DNA of 64,000 nucleotides from Rhodoplanes tepidamans (GTDB lineage: Bacteria; Pseudomonadota; Alphaproteobacteria; Rhizobiales; Xanthobacteraceae), in contig NZ_JAUSUJ010000001.1 in assembly GCF_030813915.1 (NCBI RefSeq), positions 186,001 to 250,000 on the forward strand, read 5' to 3'. Below, piece by piece: positions 50,361 through 57,750 of this stretch. The stretch's first letter is position 1. Every line of letters starts with the position of its first letter. The notes under the pieces are model-generated. The model was not told the DNA's origin. It worked only from the letters and a program-made list of their open reading frames with translations, and made no database searches. The translations under genes were made by a program, and so were the position numbers.

Positions 50361-50501
50361 CCGTCACCCTGAGGTGCCCGGCCGCAGGCCGGGCCTCGAA
50401 GGGCGACGGCCCGGGAGCTGCCGAGACGCCGGGGCCGCATCCTTCGAGGCTCGCGCCGGCGTCGCAAAGCGCCGCCGGACCCTCGCACTTCAGGATGACG
50501 G
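50361..50501. repeat. 141-bp REP-like palindromic element
   Basis: Imperfect 17-bp inverted ends (CCGTCACCCTGAGGTGC and GCACTTCAGGATGACGG) with an internal CCTCGAAGG/CCTTCGAGG pair. This type of element is common in rhizobial genomes. It starts 13 bases after the thioesterase stop. Confidence 0.7.
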
Positions 50502-50597
50502 ATCGAGCTCCGGGGCAGGTGGTGACCGATCCCGTCGTGATCCCATCGTGTGGCGGTGACGCCCGCGCAGTTCTTCGAGGAGGGCGTCCCGAACAGG

Positions 50598-50629
50598 CGT
50601 GGATGGCCGGGACGAGCCCGGCCATGACG
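50598..50629. repeat. 32-bp palindromic repeat, copy 1
   Basis: The core is ATGGCCGGG-N5-CCCGGCCAT. Its exact reverse complement, all 32 bases, occurs at 52197-52228, so the ligase gene lies between inverted copies. Confidence 0.8.
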
Positions 50630-50653
50630 GCGGAGGGGCGAGTGGCCGGCATC

Positions 50654-52189
50654 ATGATTTCGCAAACATACGATCCCAAGAACCTCGGTGACCTGATCGA
50701 CCGTCGTCAGGACTCCCAAAAGCTCGCCGTGATCGATCTCGGCGGCGAGGAGGTGCCGCGCGAGGTCACCTACGCGGCGCTCGACGCCGCGGCGAACGGC
50801 GTCGCCCGCGCCTTGTCGGCGCGCGGGTTTTCACGCGGCGATCGGGTGGCCATCCTCGCCGCGAACCGGTCCGAGTATCTCGCCGCCTATTTCGGGATCA
50901 TGCGGGCCGGGCTGGTCGCGGTGCCGGTCAACTTCAAGTTCCCGCGCGGCACCATCGACTTCATCCTGAAGGACTGCGGCGCCCGCCTGGTGTTCTGCGA
51001 TCCGGCGCGGCGCGACGACTGCCCGGCGGATCTGCCGGTCGTCTGCTTCGGCGCGCACGGGGCCGAGAGCTTCGACGACTTCCTCGATCCGGGGCCGTTC
51101 GACGCCGTCGTGCCGGCGGACCGCGAGCCGGCCATGTTCCTCTACACCTCGGGCTCGACCGGCACGCCGAAGGGTGTCGTGCTGTCGCACCAGAGCCATC
51201 TGTGGGTGGTGAAGACGAGGCTCGCCGGCGCTCCCGGCATGGCGGCGCATCGCTTCCTGATCGCGGCGCCGCTCTACCACATGAACGCGCTGGCGCTGGC
51301 CAAGCTCGCCTGCGCGGCGCACGCCACCGTGATCCTGCTGCCGCAGTTCACGGCCGCCGCCTATGTCGAGGCGATCGACCGCTACAAGGCGACGTGGCTC
51401 ACCGCGGTGCCGCCCATGATGGCGATGATGCTGCGCGAGCGCGAGCTGCTCGCCCGCACCGATCTCTCCAGCGTCGAATTGGTGCGCATGGGCTCGGCGC
51501 CGGTCAGCGCAAGCCTGATGGCGGGCATCAAGGCGCTGCTGCCGCACGCCGTGATCACCAACGCCTACGGCACCACGGAAGGCGGCCCGGTGGTGTTCGG
51601 TCCGCATCCGCAGGGGCTGAAGCAGCCGGACACGTCGGTCGGCCATCCGCACCCGCAGGTCGCGGTGCGCCTCGTCGACGGCGACGACCGCGACGCGGTC
51701 GAGGGTGCGCTGGAGATGAAGTCGCCGGCGATCATGAACGGCTATCACAACCGTCCGGATCTGCCGCCGCCGATCACGGCCGACGGCTTCTACAAGACCG
51801 GCGACGTGTTTCGCCGCGACGAAAACGGCTTCTACACCTTCGTCGGGCGCACCGACGACATGTTCGTCTCGGGCGGCGAGAACATCTTCCCGGGCGACGT
51901 CGAGCGCATGCTGGAGCGCCACCCCGACGTGGCACAGGCCGCCGTGGTGCCGGTCGACGACGAGATCAAGGGCCAGAAGCCGGTCGCCTTCGTGATCCCG
52001 CGCGCCGGCAGCACGCCGGACCCGGAGGACATCAAGCGCTTCGCGCTCGCCCACGCGCCGGCCTACCAGCACCCGCGCTTCGTCTGGTTCATCGACCGGC
52101 TGCCGCTCGCCTCGACCAACAAGATCGACCGCGGCGCGCTGCACCGCGACGCCGAGGCGCGGCTGGCGCAGGACCGCAAGGGCGGATGA
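50654..52189 (+). CDS. acyl-CoA ligase (AMP-binding family)
   Basis: A 511-residue adenylate-forming enzyme that activates a carboxylic acid to its CoA ester. The P-loop-like motif YTSGSTGTPKG is at about 158-168, NAYGTTEGGP at about 302, YKTGDVFRRDENG with the ATP-ribose Asp at about 381, and the C-terminal Lys in ASTNKIDRGAL. The substrate class cannot be told from sequence. The ATG at 50654 starts at MISQTYDPKN. It is bracketed by identical inverted 32-bp repeats. Confidence 0.92.
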   Translation: MISQTYDPKNLGDLIDRRQDSQKLAVIDLGGEEVPREVTYAALDAAANGVARALSARGFSRGDRVAILAANRSEYLAAYFGIMRAGLVAVPVNFKFPRGTIDFILKDCGARLVFCDPARRDDCPADLPVVCFGAHGAESFDDFLDPGPFDAVVPADREPAMFLYTSGSTGTPKGVVLSHQSHLWVVKTRLAGAPGMAAHRFLIAAPLYHMNALALAKLACAAHATVILLPQFTAAAYVEAIDRYKATWLTAVPPMMAMMLRERELLARTDLSSVELVRMGSAPVSASLMAGIKALLPHAVITNAYGTTEGGPVVFGPHPQGLKQPDTSVGHPHPQVAVRLVDGDDRDAVEGALEMKSPAIMNGYHNRPDLPPPITADGFYKTGDVFRRDENGFYTFVGRTDDMFVSGGENIFPGDVERMLERHPDVAQAAVVPVDDEIKGQKPVAFVIPRAGSTPDPEDIKRFALAHAPAYQHPRFVWFIDRLPLASTNKIDRGALHRDAEARLAQDRKGG

Positions 52190-52196
52190 CCGATCG

Positions 52197-52228
52197 CGTC
52201 ATGGCCGGGCTCGTCCCGGCCATCCACG
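52197..52228. repeat. 32-bp palindromic repeat, copy 2 (inverted)
   Basis: Exact reverse complement of 50598-50629. It starts eight bases after the ligase stop and may also act as a transcript-end hairpin. Confidence 0.8.
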
Positions 52229-52254
52229 ATCGTTCCTGCGGCCGGGACCAAAGA

Positions 52255-52286
52255 CGTGGATGCCCGCGACGCGCGCGGGCATGACG
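52255..52286. repeat. diverged relative of the 32-bp palindrome
   Basis: The same outer ends (CGTGGATG... ATGACG) but a GCCCGC/GCGGGC core. With the copy at 52197 it forms a two-unit, head-to-head cluster between the convergent ligase and binding-protein genes. Confidence 0.65.
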
Positions 52287-52323
52287 ACCCCCGTTACGGG
52301 GCACGCTCAAGAGCGGCGTCTGG

Positions 52324-53313
52324 CTACTGCGTCTTCAGCCCGGACGACATCACCACCGGGGTCCAGCGCTTCTCCTCGGCGCCGATGAACTCCGCCGTCT
52401 CGCGGCGGCCGACGCCGAGCACCGGCTCGAATCCGGCCTTCACCAGCTTGGCGCGGAAGTCCGCATCGTCCAGGCTCTTGCGTGTCACCTCGGCGAGCTT
52501 GTCGAGGACCGGGTCCGGGGTGCCGGCCGGGGCGAACACGCCGAGCGCCAGCTTGGCGATCAGCTCGGGATAGCCGGCCTCCGCCGTGGTCGGCAGCTCG
52601 GGGGCGATGTCGAGCCGCTTCTCGGTCGCCACCGCCAGGATGCGCACCTTGCCGGCGCGGTGGAGCGAGATCATCTGGTCGGTGATGTTGGCGGCGAACA
52701 TCGGCAGCTGGCCGGAGATCAGATCCGTGTAGCCGCCGGCCGCCCCCTTGTAGGGCACGTGCACGATGTCGGGCGCGCCGGCCAGCGACTTGAACAGCTC
52801 GCCGGCGAGATTGGCCATGGTGCCGGCGCCCGCCGAGCCGTAGGACAGCTTGCCCGGATTGGCCTTGGCGTAGGCGGCGAGCTCCTTCAGGTCCTTGGCC
52901 GGCACCGAGGGATGCACGATGATCGACGCCACCGAGATCGCCATGGTGGCGACCGGGGCGAAGTCCGACGCCGTGTAGTTGGCCGCCTTGGGCGACAGCA
53001 CCGGGTGCAGCACGAGGTCGCTGGTCGACCCGAGCAGCAGCGTGTAGCCGTCGGCCGGGCTGCGGGCGACGGTCGCGGTGCCGATGATGCCGCCGCCGCC
53101 GCCGATGTTGTCGACCACGATGGAGCCGAGCGGCTCCTTCACCCATTCGGCCCAGTGGCGCGCCACGATGTCGAGGACGCCGCCGGCGCTGCGCGGCACC
53201 ACCAGGCGGATCGGCCGGTCCGGCCATTGGCCCTGGGCGAAGCCGGGACCTGTCGCGAGGGCGGCTCCGGCCAGAGAGCCAAGGGCGAGCGTCAGCACGT
53301 CACGTCGTCGCAT
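52324..53313 (-). CDS. Bug-type (TctC) solute-binding protein, orphan
   Basis: A 329-residue periplasmic protein of the tripartite tricarboxylate transporter family. The signal begins MRRRDVLTLALG, a twin-arginine-like start ending near GFAQ. The Bug core is clear: WPDRPIRLVVPRSAGG, VHVPYKGAAGGYTDLISGQ and KLAEVTRKSLDDADF. The membrane partners TctA/TctB are absent from the window. Such orphans are common, and bind small carboxylates or amides. The ATG at 53313 follows GGGAGA. Confidence 0.92.
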   Translation of the reverse strand: MRRRDVLTLALGSLAGAALATGPGFAQGQWPDRPIRLVVPRSAGGVLDIVARHWAEWVKEPLGSIVVDNIGGGGGIIGTATVARSPADGYTLLLGSTSDLVLHPVLSPKAANYTASDFAPVATMAISVASIIVHPSVPAKDLKELAAYAKANPGKLSYGSAGAGTMANLAGELFKSLAGAPDIVHVPYKGAAGGYTDLISGQLPMFAANITDQMISLHRAGKVRILAVATEKRLDIAPELPTTAEAGYPELIAKLALGVFAPAGTPDPVLDKLAEVTRKSLDDADFRAKLVKAGFEPVLGVGRRETAEFIGAEEKRWTPVVMSSGLKTQ

Positions 53314-53421
53314 CGTCGTCTCCCGTCGCGGCACGGCCGGGGGCCGCCGCGCTGCACCACCTCGACCCGTGTCGGACGGGCCGCACGTCGTTCCCGGGTG
53401 TTTCCGGCCGGGGGTCTTGTC

Positions 53422-53485
53422 CGGGCGGCCCGAGCCGCCCGTCGCCCTGCAAGAACTCTGCCGCCGGCCCGGTCCGGGCCGGCGG
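53422..53485. terminator. two hairpins after the ABC permease gene
   Basis: CGGGCGGC-N4-GCCGCCCG (53422-53441) and CCGCCGGCCCGG-T-CCGGGCCGGCGG (53461-53485). On the minus strand the second is followed by AGAGTTCTTG. Together they end the ATPase-binding protein-permease operon. Confidence 0.6.
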
Positions 53486-53505
53486 TGGAAGGTCGCGTGC
53501 GCCGG

Positions 53506-54300
53506 TCAGGTCCGCACGTCGCGCCGCCAGCGGAACAGGTGCCGCTCCAGCGGCGCCAGGAGCCCGATCTCGATCACCACCATCATGGCGATCTGGGCGA
53601 TCGTCCAGGCGAACACCTGGTCGGTCTGGATCAGGTCGGAGGCCTGGCGCAGACGATAGCCGACGCCGCTCGAGGCGCCCAGCGTCTCGGCGACCAGGCT
53701 GACGCGCCAGCCGAACCCGAAGGCGAGCCGGGCGCCGGAGAAGAAATACGGCAGGATCGACGGCACGTAGATCTTCAGCAGGGTCTTGAAGCGCGAGAAG
53801 CGCAGCGTGTGCGCCAGCTCGACATAGTCGGCGTTGACCGCCTGGGTGCCCTGCCACACGTTGGTGATGATCAGCGGCAGTGCCGTCATCAGCACCACGA
53901 AGATGGGCGTCAGCGGCGACAGGCCGAACCACAGGATGGCGAAGATCGCCCAGATCGCCGACGACACCGTGTTCATCACCGGCAGAACCGGCTCGAAGAA
54001 GCTGCCGAGCGCCCGGTTCGAGCCGAGCAGGATGCCGCCCGGCACCCCGATCACCACGGCGACGGCGAAGCCGGCGAGCACGCGCCACAGCGTGGTGAAC
54101 AGGTTGGTGAAGAGGTCGCCGCTCTCGGCGAGCTGCGCCAGCCGCTGGGCGACGCGGGCCGGGCTCGGCAGCACGTAGGGCGGCAGGGCGAGCGACGCCG
54201 CCCACCACGCCACGATCAGCAGGAGGAGCAGGGCGGACCGCCGGGCGGCCAGCGTGGCGCGCCCGGGAGTCCTGATCGTCGTCTCGGCCGGAGCTCTCAC
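53506..54300 (-). CDS. ABC importer permease (SsuC/TauC type), second system
   Basis: A 264-residue permease with six or so segments and the EAA loop ELAHTLRFSRFKTLLKIYVPSILP. The GTG start overlaps the stop of the binding protein (GTGA). It is the last gene of the second ABC operon. Confidence 0.92.
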   Translation of the reverse strand: MRAPAETTIRTPGRATLAARRSALLLLLIVAWWAASLALPPYVLPSPARVAQRLAQLAESGDLFTNLFTTLWRVLAGFAVAVVIGVPGGILLGSNRALGSFFEPVLPVMNTVSSAIWAIFAILWFGLSPLTPIFVVLMTALPLIITNVWQGTQAVNADYVELAHTLRFSRFKTLLKIYVPSILPYFFSGARLAFGFGWRVSLVAETLGASSGVGYRLRQASDLIQTDQVFAWTIAQIAMMVVIEIGLLAPLERHLFRWRRDVRT

Positions 54301-55277
54301 TTCTTGGCCTGCTCGTAGTAGGTCGGCACGAACAGCGAATCCGGCACCGGCTTCTCCAGCGTGCCGGAGGCGCGGAACACCTCCGCCTCGGCCTTCAGGT
54401 TGGCGATGTCGTCGGGACCGAGCGAGGCGACGTAGAACTGATCCCACAGGCGGGCGTAGGAGGTGGCGTCACGGGCGTCGAGATTGGCGCTCTTGCTGAG
54501 GATCTCGGAGGCCTTCGCGGTCTCGGCGCTGCCGAACCGGGTCGCCGCGATCAGCGCCGTGACGAACTTGGTCACCGCCTGCGGGCTCTGGCGGGCGAAG
54601 TCCTTGTGGACGAGGGCGACGCCGAGAATCGGCGGAGCCGAGCCCTTGGTCATCGTCTTCCATTCCTCGACGACGCTGCCGAGCCGCTTCAGCTTCATGT
54701 CGGGGACCGAGGCGATGGTCACGGCGCGCAGCGCGGCCGCGTCGATGTCGCCCTGGGAGAGGAACTGCAGGAGACGTCCCTCGTTACCCGCCACCGCCGT
54801 GTAGTCGCTGCGCTTGAGGCCGTGGTTCTTCTCCAGCACCGAGGTCGAGATGGCGTACATGGCGCTGCCGGCCGGCGACATGCCGACCTTCTTGCCCTTG
54901 AGCTCCTCGAGCGACTTGATGGGCGAGCCGTCCTTGGTGACGAAGGTCGCCTCGGCGATCTGGTTCACCAGCACCAGCTCGATCGGTGCGCCCTCGCCGC
55001 CGAGCGTGAAGGCGCCGGTGGCCGGCGCCCCGAACGCGGCGTCGATCGAATGGGTCAGCAGCGCCTTGGTCGGGCCGTTGACGTCGCTGAACTTGATGTA
55101 TTCGGGGGCCAGGCCCTGGGCCTCCAGGAACTTGCCGACCTCGAGCACGGCGCCGAAGCCGACGCTGAAGCCGCTGCTCCAGTAGCCGATCTTGATCTTC
55201 TCCTGGGCCGAGGCGGAGACGGGGGTGAGGGTGACGGCCGCGGCGGCCAGGAGGGCGGCGAGCTTTCGCACGGACAT
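54297..55277 (-). CDS. ABC importer solute-binding protein, second system
   Basis: A 326-residue periplasmic protein with a signal peptide ending SASAQ at about 25. It has the NMT1/SsuA-like fold: IGYWSSGFSVGFGAVLEVGKF, then GSPIKSLEELKGKKVGM. The ligand may be an organosulfonate, nitrile or aromatic acid; I cannot tell. The gene lies between its ATPase and permease genes. Confidence 0.9.
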   Translation of the reverse strand: MSVRKLAALLAAAAVTLTPVSASAQEKIKIGYWSSGFSVGFGAVLEVGKFLEAQGLAPEYIKFSDVNGPTKALLTHSIDAAFGAPATGAFTLGGEGAPIELVLVNQIAEATFVTKDGSPIKSLEELKGKKVGMSPAGSAMYAISTSVLEKNHGLKRSDYTAVAGNEGRLLQFLSQGDIDAAALRAVTIASVPDMKLKRLGSVVEEWKTMTKGSAPPILGVALVHKDFARQSPQAVTKFVTALIAATRFGSAETAKASEILSKSANLDARDATSYARLWDQFYVASLGPDDIANLKAEAEVFRASGTLEKPVPDSLFVPTYYEQAKK

Positions 55278-55315
55278 GGTGTCTCCAATGGGGCGGGGGA
55301 CGGGGGCGGGACGGA

Positions 55316-56134
55316 TCAGATCACCCAGTCGGCCGACATGCCCGCGATCGCGGCACGCAGCTCCGCGACGAGGCTCAGGGCGTCCGGGGTGCCGAGGCGG
55401 GGGTGCGGCAGCTCGACGGCGAGCTCGGTGTGCACGCGGCCGGGCCGCGGCGAGAACATCACGATGTGGTCGGCCAGGATCACGGCCTCCTCCACGTCGT
55501 GGGTGACGAACACGATCGACATGCCGCGCTCGCGGTGGATGCGCAGCAACTCTGTATGCATAGTGGTGCGCGTTTGGGCATCGAGCCGCGAGAACGGCTC
55601 GTCCATGAGCAGAATGTCCGGCTCGGTGACGAGGCTGCGGGCGAGCGCCACGCGGCTGCGCATGCCGCCCGAGAGCTGGTGCGGATAGGCGCTGGCGAAA
55701 TCGCCGAGCCCGACCAGCGACAGCTGCGCCTGCGAGCGCTCGCGCTTCTCGCGCCTGCCGATCGACCCGGTTTCGAGCGCCAGCCCGACATTGTCGATCG
55801 CGGTGCGCCAGGGCAGCAGCCGGTCGTCCTGGAACATGTAGCCGAGGCGCGACCAGTCGACCGTGCCGGTCGTCTCGTGGCCGAGCACCAGCACGCGGCC
55901 CTGGTCCGGCGCGAGCAGGCCCGCCGCCATGTTGAGCAGCGTCGACTTGCCGGAGCCCGACGGTCCGAGGATCGAGACGACGGAGCCGGCCGGGACGTCG
56001 AAGCTGACGTCGCGCAGAACCTCCAGCGCGCCGCCGTCGCCGCGCGGGAACTGCTTCGAGACGTGGCGGAAGGCCAGCGCCTGTCGCTGATCGGGGTGCG
56101 CGACGTGCGCGGCCGGTGGAGTCATGGCATCCAT
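55316..56134 (-). CDS. ABC importer ATPase, second system
   Basis: A 272-residue nucleotide-binding subunit with GPSGSGKST, LSGGMRSRVALARSL and LLMDEPFSRLD. The start is an ATG at 56134; the ATG at 56125 is an alternative and neither has a good ribosome site. It heads the operon and is divergent from the VOC gene. Confidence 0.92.
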   Translation of the reverse strand: MDAMTPPAAHVAHPDQRQALAFRHVSKQFPRGDGGALEVLRDVSFDVPAGSVVSILGPSGSGKSTLLNMAAGLLAPDQGRVLVLGHETTGTVDWSRLGYMFQDDRLLPWRTAIDNVGLALETGSIGRREKRERSQAQLSLVGLGDFASAYPHQLSGGMRSRVALARSLVTEPDILLMDEPFSRLDAQTRTTMHTELLRIHRERGMSIVFVTHDVEEAVILADHIVMFSPRPGRVHTELAVELPHPRLGTPDALSLVAELRAAIAGMSADWVI

Positions 56135-56228
56135 GAGGGGAGCGGGGGTCAAACGTCGTCCATTCTCGACCGGTTGCGGGCCGATTTCCAGAGCAAGTTC
56201 CATGCCGATCACGAGGAGATGACGAGGG

Positions 56229-56246
56229 CCGCCGGTGCACCGGCGG
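56229..56246. promoter_or_regulatory. 18-bp perfect palindrome in the ABC-VOC divergent region
   Basis: CCGCCGGTG followed by its exact complement CACCGGCGG, about midway between the divergent starts. An AT-rich TATATAA lies at 56281-56287. It is a candidate operator, with no regulator gene next to it. Confidence 0.35.
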
Positions 56247-56366
56247 GCCGCCCGGGGGAGTCGACGGCGGCAGTGCCTCGTATATAAGGCGGGGCGTCGC
56301 GGCGCGGCACCAACCGGGGCGCGAGGCGGCGAAATAGCGACAGGGTGACCGGGAGCTCGGGCCTTC

Positions 56367-57278
56367 ATGGAAGAAAGCGTGCGTCAGCTTCCCGCCGGGG
56401 AGCAGATTTTTCTGGACCATATCGGGCACTTCGCGGCGGATCGCGGCGATGCCGGCGAGGCGCTCGCGCGGGCCGGGTTCGCGCCGACGCCGCCGTCCGT
56501 GCAGGTCAATCCCGGGCCCGACGGCAGCATGGCACCGGCCGGAACCGGCAACGTCACGGCGATGTTCTCACGCGGCTACGTCGAGGTGCTGTTCAAGACC
56601 GCCGACACGCCGCTCGGCCGCCAGCTCGATGCCGCGCTCGCCCGCTATCGCGGCGTGCATCTGATCGCCTTCGCGGTGGCCGACGCGGCGCGGCACCACG
56701 CGCGGCTCGCGGCGAGCGGCATGCCGATGCAGCCGCTCGTCGCCATGCAGCGGCCGGTCGAGACCGCCGAGGGGCCCGACGTCGCCGCCTTCACGGTCGC
56801 CCGGCTGTCGCCGGGCGTCATGCCGGAGGGCCGCATCCAGATGCTCACCCATCGCACCGAGCACACCGTGTGGCAGCCGCGCTGGCTGACGCAGCCGAAC
56901 GGCGTCACGGCGCTGCTCGACGCCGTGGTGGCAGTCGGCGACACCGCCGAGGCGGCGGCGCGGTTTTCGCGGTTCCTCGACCGGCCGGTGACCGACACCG
57001 CGGCGGGTCCGGTGATCGGCCTCGATCGCGGCCGCGTCCAGCTCGCCACGCCGGACACGTTCCGTGACCTGATCGGCCTGGTGCCGCCCGGGCTGCCGTT
57101 CATCGGCGCGTACGCCCTGGTGGTGGCGTCGCTCGATGCGCTGAGGGCTCGGCTCGACAGTGCCGGCCTGCCGTTCACGGTGCGGGACGGCGCCGTGATC
57201 GCGCCGTTCCCGGATGCGCTGGGGCAGGGGGCCTGGGTGTTCGTCGAGGACGCGGCGGCGCTGCCCTGGCGACGCTGA
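56367..57278 (+). CDS. VOC/glyoxalase-like domain protein
   Basis: A 303-residue protein of the glyoxalase-like PF13468 type. It opens with IFLDHIGHFAADRG at 14-27, and a second half-domain runs from about 170 (TVWQPRWLTQPNGVTALLDAVVAV). Metal ligands are likely the early His and acidic residues, but the activity is unknown. It is divergent from the second ABC operon. Confidence 0.8.
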   Translation: MEESVRQLPAGEQIFLDHIGHFAADRGDAGEALARAGFAPTPPSVQVNPGPDGSMAPAGTGNVTAMFSRGYVEVLFKTADTPLGRQLDAALARYRGVHLIAFAVADAARHHARLAASGMPMQPLVAMQRPVETAEGPDVAAFTVARLSPGVMPEGRIQMLTHRTEHTVWQPRWLTQPNGVTALLDAVVAVGDTAEAAARFSRFLDRPVTDTAAGPVIGLDRGRVQLATPDTFRDLIGLVPPGLPFIGAYALVVASLDALRARLDSAGLPFTVRDGAVIAPFPDALGQGAWVFVEDAAALPWRR

Positions 57279-57333
57279 GCCGTCGGCGTCGCCGGCATTC
57301 TCACCTGCGAGGCGGCGCTGCGGCCGCTTCGGC

Positions 57334-57537
57334 TCAGCGGCGGTCCGGGTTGCGGCCGACGTTGCGGACCGGGTGCCCGCGCATCTCCTCGCCCTCGTCG
57401 CTGTCGTCGCGGCCGGTCGCCAGCGCGGGCCGGAACGAGGTGCCCGACGATCCCATGCTGCCCATCGCCATGGCGCCGATGCTGGGGATGACGATCAGCA
57501 GCAGGGCGAGGATGATTCCAAAATTCTCGGTGATCAT
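57334..57537 (-). CDS. small single-span membrane protein
   Basis: A 67-residue protein: a hydrophobic segment at about 6-26 (FGIILALLLIVIPSIGAMAM), then a polar, charged tail. I recognise no family. It has a strong GGAGG six bases before the ATG, and a sigma-54-like promoter about 60 bases further upstream. Both argue that it is a real gene. It sits beside the CtrA-box TPR gene and near fliP and fliO, so a flagellar link is possible. Confidence 0.6.
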   Translation of the reverse strand: MITENFGIILALLLIVIPSIGAMAMGSMGSSGTSFRPALATGRDDSDEGEEMRGHPVRNVGRNPDRR

Positions 57538-57610
57538 GATGTTCCTCCGGGTTGTCGTCGGAACAACCGTCCGCCGCCTTTCCCGTTCCGCACGAGTCGC
57601 GCCGGTTCGC

Positions 57611-57625
57611 GCAAAGGTCGTGCCT
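57611..57625 (-). promoter_or_regulatory. sigma-54-like promoter before the small membrane protein
   Basis: Minus strand AGGCACGACCTTTGC: GG (57624-57623), ten bases, GC (57612-57611). It differs from TGGCACG-N4-TTGC only in the first base. A second TGGCACG lies a few bases upstream (57638-57632) without a matching -12. Confidence 0.55.
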
Positions 57626-57671
57626 GCCCGCCGTGCCAGGGCGAGTGCCTTTCGAAATCAAATGCATAGCG

Positions 57672-57686
57672 TTAAGCGCCCGTTAA
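57672..57686 (+). promoter_or_regulatory. CtrA box before the large TPR gene
   Basis: TTAA-N7-TTAA, exact spacing, 65 bases before the ATG at 57751. Confidence 0.6.
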
Positions 57687-57750
57687 ACGGGGGCGGGCTA
57701 GGGTGGTGTCATCCCGAGTGCAGTCGTAGCGCGTTCGCGCGGGACCCGTC

